NCBI GenBank assembly: GCA_963787195.1
Contig: CAWBCI010000075.1
Location: 1-55,852, forward strand
Direction of reading: 5' to 3'
DNA from: CAWBCI01 sp963787195
GTDB lineage: Bacteria; Bacteroidota; Bacteroidia; Bacteroidales; JAGOPY01
Length of the DNA: 55,852 bases
Shown: in pieces, positions 1 through 8,335 of the stretch
Layout: every line of letters starts with the position of its first letter
Position numbering within the stretch: the first letter of the stretch is position 1
Translations under genes and position numbers: made by a program
The notes under the pieces: model-generated
The model's input: only the letters and a program-made list of their open reading frames with translations
Databases searched by the model: none
What the model was told of the DNA's origin: nothing

Positions 1-99
1 ATCCTCCTGCTATTATTGGGGACGGGCATCCGTATAGACATTCTCTCGCTGCCGGCGCAAATGCTGCATTCAATGCTTTTTCATCTTTTCGGTCGATGA
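1..99 (+). CDS. C-terminal tail of a membrane protein, possibly site-2 protease
   Basis: The frame open from base 1 encodes 32 residues and stops at TGA 97-99. It is hydrophobic (ILLLLLGTGIRIDIL) and ends in LFHLFGR. In many proteobacteria an M50 site-2 protease lies directly upstream of trpS and ends in a similar hydrophobic tail, and trpS starts here 39 bases later, so that identity is inferred mainly from context. No catalytic motif is present in this short piece. It belongs to the foreign, GC-rich left end. Confidence 0.3.
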   Translation: MLLLLLGTGIRIDILSLPAQMLHSMLFHLFGR

Positions 100-138
100 A
101 ACCCCTGTTGATCGCCGCCGCGATATGGGAGAGGTAAA

Positions 139-740
139 ATGAGCTCGATTTCGCTGCAGCAGGAACGCGTATTGTCCGGCATGCGCCCCACCGGCCGCCT
201 GCACCTGGGGCACTACCACGGCGTGCTGAAGAACTGGCTGGCGTTGCAGCACCGCTATGAGTGCTTTTTCTTCGTCGCCGACTGGCATGCCTTGACCACC
301 GATTACGAAAACCCCGGCATCATCTCCGAGAGCGTATGGGAAATGGTGATCGACTGGCTGGCCGTGGGCGTCAATCCCAAGGGAGGCCAAGCTGTTCATC
401 CAGTCGCGGGTCATGGAGCACGCCGAACTGCACCTGCTGCTGTCCATGCTTACGCCACTGGGCTGGCTGGAGCGGGTACCGACGTACAAGGATATGAAGG
501 AGAAGCTGCGGGAAAAAGACCTGGATACCTACGGCTTTCTCGGCTATCCCATACTGCAGAGCGCCGACATCCTCATTTACAAGGCAAGCCTGGTGCCTGT
601 CGGTGAAGACCAGGTCGCCCATGTGGAGCTGACCCGCGAGATCGCACGGCGCTTTAACTATCTGTACGGTAAGGAGGTGGATTTCGCGGACAAGGCCGAG
701 GAGCAATACGTAGTCGTCGAAGCCGGCCGGCAACACGACC
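139..740 (+). CDS. trpS: Tryptophanyl-tRNA synthetase, N-terminal fragment (frameshifted, foreign)
   Basis: Class I tryptophan-tRNA ligase, which charges tRNA-Trp in the cytoplasm. It starts at ATG 139 behind a good Shine-Dalgarno (GGGAGAGG, 127-134), unlike the native genes here. The HIGH-type motif PTGRLHLGHYHG sits near residues 17-28, followed by typical family sequence (VADWHALTTDY, then GYPILQSADILIYKA and GEDQVAHVELTREIARRFN). The KMSKS half is absent because the sequence switches to Bacteroidota DNA between about 700 and 745. The frame breaks at the G run 381-383; dropping one G restores NPKEAKLFIQSRVMEHAELH, so this is probably an indel error. Base composition is much richer in GC than the neighbouring operon. 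It most likely comes from a proteobacterium and was joined by the assembler. Confidence 0.85.
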
Positions 741-744
741 CATG

Positions 745-2050
745 TATTGCTGGTAGCCCCGCTGCTCACAGTAGAAAGATACTCCACACCAGCTCCCATC
801 GTGATCCATTTAGCCATGCCATAATTCAGGTTAGCCCTTCCAAAGCGGCCGTTTAGCTTGTCTTCCACGAGCCCTCCACTGAGTGTATATTCGGCCTGGC
901 CCGGAGGCAGAAAATTAAAGGGGACACTGATATTCTGTTCCTTGCTCTTTTCTTCTCCCCAGGGTCCGTAAAAGCGTAGTTTAACATTGGAATTCCCATA
1001 TACCAGAGGAACTTTGAAAGTAAAGAAGCCCCTGGCATCGGCTTTCACAAAATCCACCAGAACATTATTCACATATAATTCCACAGTCCAGCCAGGTTCG
1101 GTATAATCGCTCAGATTATAGGTTCCGAAAGAACGGCGGTAAACAGAAGGCGTATTTGTCAGCTGGACTCCAAGCACCGGTGCATATATAGAAGAAGTTG
1201 AATGGGTATAGATTTTTCCGGCCATAGCCTGCCTCAGCGGGGAAAAATCGTTATTAACATATTTCCAGAGATAATACTGCTGCCTTTCTGTAAAAGCTTC
1301 GCCTGCATTATAGTTCAAAGCGACATCAGCCTCTCCGCCTGCGATGACAGATCCAAGAGCAAGGTAAAGACGGTTATCAGACCTGCCATTATATTGCTGG
1401 GTAGATATTACCGACCAGTCAGCCATCCCGAAATGAAAGAATGGATTGGTCCTGTGATAGGTGGTATCTGCCTCAAGTTCACCTTTCAGTTGCTGTTTAT
1501 TTTCCCGCATCTTCTCCAGTCGCATCTGCCTTATCGCAGGCAATTCCATCGTGGGTTTAAGAACCACGCTCAGACTGCGGAAATTAAATGTGCATACCAG
1601 ACCGAATACCGATCCAAAATAATTGGATTTAAGATATAAGGCTGCTGGCGTTTTGATGATATCCCCCGGATCCAGGCTGATCGACTTTCCTTTGAATTTA
1701 ATTTTATTATTTACAGCATCGATGAGGTATTTGGCATCCTGATTCAGGAAGAATCCACTGATTGTATCCAGGCTGTAAGAAGATTTATTATAAATCCCGA
1801 GAAAATCAAACAAATCGCTAACAGGAAGAAATAATTCCATACCACGGATGGCAGCGGGTATATCGCCTCCACCTATCTTATCCACACTCAGAAGGACCAG
1901 AGTTTCATCATAATCCTGCTCCTGTTGGGCATAATTCAGCAAAGGAAAAAATAAAAACAGAAATAGTATGCTAATACTGAGGCAGCAAACATTAGCATGA
2001 AGCATAATATTGCTCTTATTTGCATCCGAATATTTCTTTTTGCATTTCAC
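745..2050 (-). CDS. Usher-like outer-membrane protein, N-terminal part (truncated by chimeric join)
   Basis: About 435 residues survive. It begins at GTG 2050 (AGGGA 9 bases upstream) or at ATG 2005, and a signal peptide ends near LLNYAQQ. Residues about 45-165 form a globular N-domain. Residues about 190-430 look like early barrel strands and an usher middle domain, with the stretch PGWTVELYVNNVLVDFVKA followed by GFFTFKVPLVYGNSNVKLR and FYGPWGEE, which resembles the usher segment that precedes the pore. It is last in an operon with two DUF4402 proteins and a PapD-like chaperone, 33 bases after the upstream gene. The inferred role is an outer-membrane pore that receives chaperone-bound DUF4402 subunits. 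The C-terminus is missing; residues read beyond about TSNTW come from the foreign fragment. The usher fold is recognised by motif, not by alignment. Confidence 0.72.
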
Positions 2051-2083
2051 AAATGTTGTCCCTTTTTACTGACAGTAAAATGA

Positions 2084-2608
2084 CTATTCCTGATTAAAGG
2101 TGATGGTAAAAGTGCAATTATAAATTCCAGCCGGATTTGCCAGCGGAGACCCCACGATCAATGTTCCACCGACCCTGACCTGGGTCCTGCCCGGAGGAGC
2201 AGAAGTCACTATAAAAGGAGAATGGGGATCAGATTCTCCCAGATGAAGGATCATGCTACCTCCATTACTTCCTGTAAGGACAGCATCCGGACCATTTACA
2301 ATCGAGAACAGCACACCCGGCTCGGAGTCCAGTTCAAAAATGGCTGGATTATAGGGTATTCCCAGGTTAGCCCCGATGATATCTCCGTTGACCAGACGGG
2401 AGCCATCGGGATATATAATTACTGTACCTCCGCTGATTCCCTGGAAAAACGCACCGAAATTCAGGTTTTGCAAAGTACTGACAGAATTTGGATGGGGAGG
2501 CTTTTCCTGAGCATAAATCTCCGTGCTGCAAATCAGCAACAATGTAAGTCCGGAAATTATCATTACAGGTTCCAGTAATTTGGACAATATTTTATTCGCT
2601 TTTTTCAT
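2084..2608 (-). CDS. DUF4402 domain protein, second pilin-like subunit
   Basis: 174 residues starting at ATG 2608, with a signal peptide ending near EIYAQ. The mature part shows the DUF4402 pattern: LNFGAFFQGISGGTVIIYPDG near residue 48, a central LTGSNGGSMILHL, and the conserved ending TQVRVGGTLIVGSP...AGIYNCTFTITFNQE. DUF4402 proteins are small all-beta secreted proteins. The ending, with a final beta strand rich in alternating hydrophobics, suits donor-strand style assembly, but that is inference. Its ATG overlaps the stop of the upstream T9SS gene (ATGA), and the usher-like gene follows after 33 bases. A single Cys (NCTF) near the C-terminus is unusual for the family. Confidence 0.85.
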   Translation of the reverse strand: MKKANKILSKLLEPVMIISGLTLLLICSTEIYAQEKPPHPNSVSTLQNLNFGAFFQGISGGTVIIYPDGSRLVNGDIIGANLGIPYNPAIFELDSEPGVLFSIVNGPDAVLTGSNGGSMILHLGESDPHSPFIVTSAPPGRTQVRVGGTLIVGSPLANPAGIYNCTFTITFNQE

Positions 2609-5061
2609 TTGCTTTTTATAAAGATTTTTTGGGTTTGGATACCCTGGGCCGAAGTCAGACTAAGCAAATAAATCCCAGTATTCAACTGCGGATTAAATTT
2701 ATATAGTTCATTACCTCTAAGTTGATGTTGCCACAAAACTTGTCCCAGCATGTTAGTCAGGCTTAATTCAGCTTTTTCCCCAGGGGCAAGCCGGGGATAT
2801 GTATAGACCCATGCGCCATGGCTATAAATGAAAAAATTTCCCTTACTGAGAGGAAGATCCCCTTGTTCCCTGGTGGTAAATACGAGGAAAAGCCTGTCAC
2901 CATTAAAACCGCTTTTCACAAAAACCCGGAATTCAGACTTTGGACTAACTTGCTGATAAGTTCCCTTCAGGGCATCGAAAAGATAAATTTTCATGTCGCT
3001 TTCGGTCACAGGAAAATCAGTCACATTTACAATGACTTCAGCTGCTCTTTCGGCATTGAAACCCAGCGGAATCATACAGATGCTATCTGAATTTACAGCA
3101 ATTGCATTGATCGATAGTTTCTTGTTGTCAGATGATAAGGAATAAAAATTCGGGACTTCAGCATCTGTATTCATAAGCTTAAGGGCATCTTTATCTCTTT
3201 CAAATGCGGATGAAGCAGTTTCATCAAGATATATCACCAGAGGATCCACATGATTTCCATTAGCAGTATAGGATGCGTTAATTCTCAGATAAGGATAGCC
3301 TTGGGCATCAGAATTTTTATGATAATAGGGATTTTGCTCATTGATCCTGGCCTTGTTATTTATAGTGAAAGAACCCATAACCGGATAAGTCCCATCACTT
3401 ACATGAATAAAAAATCCCTGCATTGCCGGAATGATATTCCCGGCCACTCCATCGCTTGAAATTCCATTCACATAGCTGCTATATGTACCATCGTATTGAT
3501 CCGCCGTACCGGCATTAAAATAATATACGGCATCATCTATATTTGATCTTGTCCATCCCTCTGCCGCATCCCAGTCGATAGGTGAAGGATATGGATTGCC
3601 TGTAAGATTGAATCCCTGAGTAAAAGGGTGATTAAAATTAAACAGGTCGCCGGAATATATCGGGCCATTGTTGAGGGTCCCCTTCATATCTATCGTCCTG
3701 GGACCCAAAGTGTCACCAAAATTGACAGCATATCCCTGCAATTCAAAGAGCGGATAGCCCGGGTTTGACCAGTTAGACCAGCCCGAATATGTTTGGTTTT
3801 CATCATAGGTATAAAATGAAGGAAATGTCGAATACAGATTCATATCATCGGAAAGTTCCCCGACCGTTGCATCGCTGAATGGTGAACAAATGTAATGATA
3901 TCCATATCCGGATGCGAGGTAGCGCTGGATGTTCACGCTTCCGTATATCTCCCCGTTGCCAGCTCCATCCACCAAAGCAGTCACCAGAGGGCCCGAAAGT
4001 AAAGTCAGATTGGAATTGGTATTCAATATCCCGTCGCATCTGAGAATGGCCTCAACAGTCTGGCCCGGGGTATTGAAAATGGTATGGCTGGTAGGTGAAA
4101 TCAGGAGATTGTGAAAATTGCAGGGTTCATTTCCTTCAATATACTGTTGTATTTCTCCTTCTTCTGTATATCCTTTAATATTCCAGTTAAAATTGAGCCC
4201 AAAACTAGTGTACATGGAAGACCAGGAACCATTAATATAGATCATATCTCCATAATAAGGATAGGCAGGGCCCATATCGCATCCTGCCGGAAAGCCGGTA
4301 TTAGTATTGCATCTGTATCCAAGCCAAAGTTCCTGGCTTGCATTGATCTGTACCGGATTGTCAAGTGTGATTTCATTCCATTCACCAATAACAGGATTGC
4401 TCACATACTGGTCAACTATCCTGCTGGCAGCATTGGAGCCTAGCCATACCCTCACAGAATAGCTGCAGGATATTTCGTTTGGAAAGAAGGATAACTTCTT
4501 CAGGTATTTACCATTATATTGTGCCAGCTGAGTAATGTCGAAACGGATGGCCACATCAAAATCAACTGATCCGCCGGTTCCAATACTTGTTGAATTAGTA
4601 CCCTTATCCCATTCAATGTATTCACCCGGGGCAATATTGGCATCTAAGACAAGGGTTCCCCCGTTTGGGTCGAACTTACCCTCATTGGTTAGATTGCTTG
4701 TAATTATCAAGTTTCCGGATGAAGGGGCTGTGAGGGTTTTACCATTTTCAATCAGGAGATTATGAAAAGAAGTAAGGGAATCACCTTTTATTTGCAAATC
4801 TCCATCAATGACCACTTTACCCTTCTTATCGTTGAATGAACCATTATTCACCCAATTCCCGCGAATGATTAAATTGTTCTTATTACTCACATGAGCGGTA
4901 TTCCCAATGACCACAAGGCCTGTATCAGGAAGGAGAGCAGATGCGGAGAATATTTCGGGCTGAAGGCCAAGGTATTGCGAACCGGAAACTTCCACGGATA
5001 ATACCAGGCTCAGCAAGAACAAATTTAATAACAGGTATTTCCTGGTAATTCTGGTTTTCAT
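2605..5061 (-). CDS. Large T9SS type A sorted surface protein in the pilus operon
   Basis: 818 residues from ATG 5061; an upstream TTG at 5076 adds five residues but is less likely. The signal peptide covers roughly KYLLLNLFLLSLVLSVEVSG. Residues about 50-145 contain short repeating beta strands (VVIGNTAHV, LIIRGNWVNNGSF, VVIDGDLQIKG), resembling a solenoid or plug-like head. The middle is beta-rich with many aromatic residues. The last 70-80 residues form a type A sorting domain: LSLTNMLGQVLWQ then FNPQLNTGIYLLSLTS and a basic end (QKIFIKSK). The expected route is Sec to the periplasm, then T9SS to the surface. Placed between the chaperone and the second DUF4402 gene, and overlapping the latter by four bases, it is probably an adhesin or anchor. 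No enzymatic motif was recognised. Confidence 0.82.
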   Translation of the reverse strand: MKTRITRKYLLLNLFLLSLVLSVEVSGSQYLGLQPEIFSASALLPDTGLVVIGNTAHVSNKNNLIIRGNWVNNGSFNDKKGKVVIDGDLQIKGDSLTSFHNLLIENGKTLTAPSSGNLIITSNLTNEGKFDPNGGTLVLDANIAPGEYIEWDKGTNSTSIGTGGSVDFDVAIRFDITQLAQYNGKYLKKLSFFPNEISCSYSVRVWLGSNAASRIVDQYVSNPVIGEWNEITLDNPVQINASQELWLGYRCNTNTGFPAGCDMGPAYPYYGDMIYINGSWSSMYTSFGLNFNWNIKGYTEEGEIQQYIEGNEPCNFHNLLISPTSHTIFNTPGQTVEAILRCDGILNTNSNLTLLSGPLVTALVDGAGNGEIYGSVNIQRYLASGYGYHYICSPFSDATVGELSDDMNLYSTFPSFYTYDENQTYSGWSNWSNPGYPLFELQGYAVNFGDTLGPRTIDMKGTLNNGPIYSGDLFNFNHPFTQGFNLTGNPYPSPIDWDAAEGWTRSNIDDAVYYFNAGTADQYDGTYSSYVNGISSDGVAGNIIPAMQGFFIHVSDGTYPVMGSFTINNKARINEQNPYYHKNSDAQGYPYLRINASYTANGNHVDPLVIYLDETASSAFERDKDALKLMNTDAEVPNFYSLSSDNKKLSINAIAVNSDSICMIPLGFNAERAAEVIVNVTDFPVTESDMKIYLFDALKGTYQQVSPKSEFRVFVKSGFNGDRLFLVFTTREQGDLPLSKGNFFIYSHGAWVYTYPRLAPGEKAELSLTNMLGQVLWQHQLRGNELYKFNPQLNTGIYLLSLTSAQGIQTQKIFIKSK

Positions 5062-5115
5062 ATCAGGAGTGCTCAATCAGCATCTTTGGCTTGGTTATTC
5101 CGGTAAATTATTACA

Positions 5116-5970
5116 TCATTTCAATTTTAATACAGTTCCGGCGAGCAATTCAGAATTATTGTTTTCTGACTGGGATGTGTAGTTTATCCTGAGTTCACCT
5201 TCACGATAATTGACATCCGGATCATTTAACAGATCAAAATGGAAATAGCGGACCAGATTTGGGGTGTAGACAGCCAGCCCCTTCACAATTCCGACCTGTT
5301 TAGATTGTCCATCCGGGGAGATATAATCCACAGTAATATTGCCATAAACTGACATATTACCACTTCGGTTAAATTTAATAGTAAGTCTGGGGATTGTATC
5401 ATTGATCATTTCAAGGTCAGTATTTGAAAGACTAACTTTCGCGGTCGATTTGCCTACGCGGATGATTACCGGAATAGTTATCCCGAAGATAGGCGTAAGT
5501 TTAACGGCTATGGTATTCTCGTCATTGCCAGCTTCCTCTTCTCCAAGAGGTTTAATATTCGGAACGGCCCGGAAATAAATGTGAGAACGGTATTCTCCCT
5601 GGGCAAGATCTTTGGTACGCATAAGTTGCATTCTCACTATCTGAGCTTCATTGGGAGCCAAAGTAACACTTCTTGGGAAAAATCGGATGAATTTATCGGC
5701 AAAGTTCTGTCCTGGATCCGGTTCAGTTATCTGTTCAAAAGAACCATCATCTTTCATTCTGTATTCTATAACAGATATATTGTAACGCGCCGTATCCGAG
5801 CCGGTATTGGCCAGGTTCAATTCCTCTGTTCTTTTGGATCCCTCAAAGACGACTCTCCTTGGGCTTATCAATAAATTTCCCTGTGCACTAAGCTTCCCTG
5901 ACATGAAAAAAGAAAAAATAACCAATGCAGTGAGAAAGTTTCTGAAAATTATAAGCTCTTCAGCATGCAT
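5116..5970 (-). CDS. PapD-like periplasmic pilus chaperone
   Basis: 284 residues from ATG 5970 (MHAEELIIFRNFL), which puts a clean signal peptide ending at LSAQ directly at the start. The frame is open to a TTG at 6069 and has another ATG at 6000. The mature protein opens with NLLISPRRVVFEGSKRTEELNLANTGSDTARYNIS, the first Ig-like sheet of fimbrial chaperones, followed by FFPRSVTLAPNEAQIVRMQLMR, the equivalent of the conserved region before the F1-G1 loop. A second beta domain follows (IPVIIRVGKSTAKVSL). It would bind DUF4402 subunits in the periplasm and deliver them to the usher-like protein at 745-2050. It lies 147 bases after the first DUF4402 gene and 54 bases before the T9SS gene, in one transcription unit. 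Confidence is high for the chaperone fold and lower for the substrate. Confidence 0.8.
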   Translation of the reverse strand: MHAEELIIFRNFLTALVIFSFFMSGKLSAQGNLLISPRRVVFEGSKRTEELNLANTGSDTARYNISVIEYRMKDDGSFEQITEPDPGQNFADKFIRFFPRSVTLAPNEAQIVRMQLMRTKDLAQGEYRSHIYFRAVPNIKPLGEEEAGNDENTIAVKLTPIFGITIPVIIRVGKSTAKVSLSNTDLEMINDTIPRLTIKFNRSGNMSVYGNITVDYISPDGQSKQVGIVKGLAVYTPNLVRYFHFDLLNDPDVNYREGELRINYTSQSENNNSELLAGTVLKLK

Positions 5971-6117
5971 TAATTTCCGAACATTTCCAGTGCTATACAT
6001 TCTATTTGCTTTAATTATAAATATCCTGATAATATTTTTAAATTGTATTAAATATTCGTATTTACTCAAATGTAAAAATACATATTAGAATTGAATGACA
6101 ATGCTTAAGCTTATAAA

Positions 6118-6630
6118 TTAGTTATAGTTCACAGTTACAATAAAGCCAGTTGTATTCGTATAAGTACCTTCGGCCTGAGCAGCATTTACATTCAGAGTTG
6201 CCCCGACTTTGAGAGTGGAAGATCCACCATTCAGAATTCCAGTGGTTGTCGGGTCACTGGTCCAGCTGTCAATGGTCATATTCTCTGAACCATTGGTAAT
6301 TATAAGAGAGCTTGCAGGTAAAGTGATACCATATGTATAACCTTCTGTTCCGCTTACAGTAAATTGAGCAGCAGCTACAGTTCCTGTTGTGACCGGAAGT
6401 GTGACACCACCTGTTTTTGAACGAAGGCCTGCGGGAGTCATGACTACAGTACCACCCTGGTCGGTCTGTACTGCAAGGTTACCAAAATTCATATCTACAT
6501 TTTTGTCAATGGTAATCGGTGCAATGATGCTTGCAGAAGAGGAGGCAATTGCTGTTACCTGAGCAAAGCCCGGAATTGATAAGCCAAAGAAGATAATTAA
6601 AATAATTGAAATTTTACTAGTGCTTTTCAT
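6118..6630 (-). CDS. DUF4402 domain protein, first (major) pilin-like subunit
   Basis: 170 residues from ATG 6630, with a signal peptide ending at IPGFAQ. The mature chain follows the DUF4402 pattern: ITIDKNVDMNFGNLAVQTDQGGTVVMTPAG, then a Gly/Thr/Ser-rich middle (TGGVTLPVTTGTVAAAQFTV), then STLKVGATLNVNAAQAEGTY and an ending in FIVTVNYN. There are no Cys residues. It is first in the operon, preceded by a 345-base non-coding region with a perfect palindrome, so it is the best candidate for the abundant structural subunit. Low complexity and Thr/Ala richness fit a fibre subunit. Similarity to the second DUF4402 protein is limited to the family pattern, which suggests different roles (shaft versus base or tip). 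Confidence 0.85.
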   Translation of the reverse strand: MKSTSKISIILIIFFGLSIPGFAQVTAIASSSASIIAPITIDKNVDMNFGNLAVQTDQGGTVVMTPAGLRSKTGGVTLPVTTGTVAAAQFTVSGTEGYTYGITLPASSLIITNGSENMTIDSWTSDPTTTGILNGGSSTLKVGATLNVNAAQAEGTYTNTTGFIVTVNYN

Positions 6631-6668
6631 TTTTTTCTTGATTTTAGGCTTAATGTTTTATTATAATA

Positions 6669-6684
6669 AATCTTTCGAAAGATT
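6669..6684. promoter_or_regulatory. Perfect 16-bp palindrome upstream of the pilus operon
   Basis: AATCTTTCGAAAGATT is self-complementary over all 16 bases and lies 39 bases upstream of the first DUF4402 start codon. The absence of a loop fits a dimeric regulator operator better than a hairpin. No regulator gene is adjacent. Confidence 0.4.
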
Positions 6685-6934
6685 CCCGGAAAAGCATGGT
6701 GTGGCAAGAAAACATTAAAGCATCTGATTAAAAGGAAGCGATCTGAAAAATCACAGCGGTAAAAGTAAGACTATAATTTAAATCTGCAAATTTTTTCAAA
6801 AGTCCGTGTTATTAGTTTCACAACACATAGTTTAACATGTTCATTTATAATAACATATCGATAGATAAAAAATATTACGAGTTAAGATAAGGGTGCTCAG
6901 GATTATAAGTCACTATATAAATGTAAGTTCTGCT

Positions 6935-6942
6935 TATCTTTG
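6935..6942 (+). promoter_or_regulatory. Candidate Bacteroidota -7 element
   Basis: TATCTTTG matches the Bacteroidota consensus TAnnTTTG exactly and lies 33 bases before the ATG at 6976. I find no convincing -33 TTTG at the right distance, so this is tentative. Confidence 0.35.
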
Positions 6943-6975
6943 TTAAGTTCCAATCCTTCACTAAAATTCCGCTTG

Positions 6976-7419
6976 ATGAAGTATACTAATGAAATCCAGA
7001 TTAATCTAGCCATAAAAGAAGTTATAGATCTGTTTGATAATCCGGAAAATTTGAAATTCTGGCAACCCGGTCTCATCAGTTTTGAACATTTAAGCGGCAC
7101 ACCCGGCCAGAAAGGAGCGCGCACAAGGCTGAAATATAAAATGGGAAAGAGGGAAATAGAAATGATAGAGACTATAACTATACGTGATCTTCCCAAAGAA
7201 TTTACCTGCACATATGAGACTAAAGGTGTCTTCAATATAGTCAGGAACTACTTTATTCAGGTAGAAAGTGAACACACTTTATACAGAGTGGAGAATGAAT
7301 TCCATTTTAGCGGAATTTACAAGTTATACGGCTTTTTAATGCCGGGTGCTTTCAGGAGAGAAACCCGTAAAAGCCTGGAGCGTTTCAGGGATTTCGCAGA
7401 AAAAGCCCAAAAACATTGA
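6976..7419 (+). CDS. SRPBCC (START-like) family protein
   Basis: 147 residues from ATG 6976; an in-frame TTG 36 bases upstream is less likely and lies inside the -7 element. The SRPBCC pattern is clear: KYTNEIQINLAIKEVIDLFDNPENLKFWQPGL at the start, GARTRLKYKMGKREIEMIETI in the middle, and a long C-terminal helix (FRRETRKSLERFRDFAEKAQ) closing the hydrophobic cavity. Members bind lipids or other hydrophobic ligands, or act as stress-related proteins. The ligand cannot be told from sequence. It has no signal peptide, so is likely cytoplasmic. It appears monocistronic: the next gene is 526 bases downstream. Confidence 0.8.
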   Translation: MKYTNEIQINLAIKEVIDLFDNPENLKFWQPGLISFEHLSGTPGQKGARTRLKYKMGKREIEMIETITIRDLPKEFTCTYETKGVFNIVRNYFIQVESEHTLYRVENEFHFSGIYKLYGFLMPGAFRRETRKSLERFRDFAEKAQKH

Positions 7420-7540
7420 ACAATTACATAATTTTATCCATATATATGATTCAATGAATCCCCTGATAAGGAATTTTTTCTTTGGAAAACGGATTTTAAT
7501 ACCTGAAGAAGATGATTTCTAACATTATATTCATACTTCC

Positions 7541-7573
7541 TATTGACATAAGTAGATTTAATTAATATATTTG
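7541..7573 (+). promoter_or_regulatory. Candidate Bacteroidota promoter in the 7420-7945 gap
   Basis: TATATTTG at 7566-7573 matches TAnnTTTG, and a TATTG at 7541-7545 lies 20 bases upstream, close to the spacing expected for the -33 element. It has no obvious downstream protein gene before the terminator at 7829-7857. Confidence 0.35.
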
Positions 7574-7579
7574 CTTTTC

Positions 7580-7857
7580 TTTTTTCAGAATTTATGCTGA
7601 TTTTTATAAGGAAGTTCTTTCTGAAATTATTTGACCAAACCACCGCCCCAAAGTCTCTTATGATAAATCATAGTTAAAACGCTCATAGTGTTCTTTTGGT
7701 TAATTTTTATTAATTTTTTCAATACCGGAATAGTTCCGGGCAATTAATCGCTCCGGACTGATTTCCGAATATTATTGAAAACCTGGCTGTTTAATGTAGG
7801 ATTTAGCCTTTCGACAAGCTGCTTGTACAAAGACACGTTTTATAGCGTGTCTTTTTT
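7580..7857 (+). ncRNA. Candidate small RNA between a promoter and an intrinsic terminator
   Basis: This stretch runs from just after the promoter-like pair (7541-7573) to a strong terminator (7829-7857). It contains a long hairpin at about 7715-7781, whose arms TTTCAATA and TATTGAAA pair around inner CGGAA/TTCCG and CCGGAA-TAG-TTCCGG elements, and a small ACAAG-CTG-CTTGT hairpin at 7814-7826. The overall form (long rod with an internal bulge) recalls 6S-like RNAs, but I cannot claim homology. A 27-residue ORF at 7594-7677 also lies inside. A plain 3' untranslated region is the alternative. Confidence 0.25.
7829..7857 (+). terminator. Rho-independent terminator
   Basis: AAAGACACG (7829-7837) and CGTGTCTTT (7846-7854) form a perfect 9-bp stem with an 8-base loop, followed by further T residues. 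It ends transcription from the left, 89 bases before the cupin gene. Confidence 0.7.
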
Positions 7858-7945
7858 ATACCCTGGAATTATTGAGGAGCTTCGCCAAATTAATCAAATC
7901 ATTTCGTAACTTCCCCTTAAATATTGCATTTAAATTTTTAATATT

Positions 7946-8284
7946 ATGAAAACTATTTTCCCGGAAATAATCACCTCCCTGCCAGTTGCAGATATCCCGT
8001 TTAAAGGTATTAAAGGCTGGTTGCTGCAGGGAGTGGAGCAACAACTTGTATTTATGGATATAGAGCCGATTGGCAAAGTGGCTGAACACAGTCACGCAGC
8101 GCAATGGGGCATTGTAGTAGATGGCGAGATGAAACTGACGATCGACGGTAATACCAGGGTATTCAAGAAAGGTGATTCTTATTTTATCCCGGAAGGAATT
8201 ATACATTCCGCGGAATTCCTTAAAAGGACCCTTATATTGGATTTTTTTAATGAAAAGTCTAGATACCTGATAAAAGATCTTTAA
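7946..8284 (+). CDS. Small cupin domain protein
   Basis: 112 residues from ATG 7946. A single cupin barrel: the first motif is near residues 46-60 (PIGKVAEHSHAAQWGIVVDGEMKLTIDG, with the HSH metal ligands and a Glu), and the second is near residues 75-88 (KKGDSYFIPEGIIHSA, with the final His). This arrangement normally binds one metal ion. The function could be a small-molecule isomerase or dioxygenase, or a sensor; it is not decidable here. It is followed after 51 bases by the ferredoxin-nitroreductase gene in the same direction, suggesting a shared transcript and possibly a redox-linked role. Confidence 0.8.
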   Translation: MKTIFPEIITSLPVADIPFKGIKGWLLQGVEQQLVFMDIEPIGKVAEHSHAAQWGIVVDGEMKLTIDGNTRVFKKGDSYFIPEGIIHSAEFLKRTLILDFFNEKSRYLIKDL

Positions 8285-8335
8285 TTTTCAATGATATAGT
8301 GTATTTGAAGTTTTATTAATTCAAAATTTTAAAAT

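Larger units (their letters stand above)
6631..6975. other. Intergenic region between divergent operons
   Basis: 345 bases, AT-rich, separating the pilus operon (minus) from the SRPBCC gene (plus). It holds the palindrome at 6669-6684 and a -7 type element at 6935-6942. I see no ORF worth calling. Confidence 0.6.

Noticed and set aside
1..745. Horizontal transfer of trpS into a Bacteroidota genome
   Set aside because: The gene is truncated mid-domain and fused to a truncated usher gene, with a second foreign fragment at the other contig end; an assembly join is simpler.
7434..7643. 69-residue minus-strand ORF
   Set aside because: Low-complexity Lys/Asn-rich sequence in an AT-rich gap, no ribosome binding signal, no domain.
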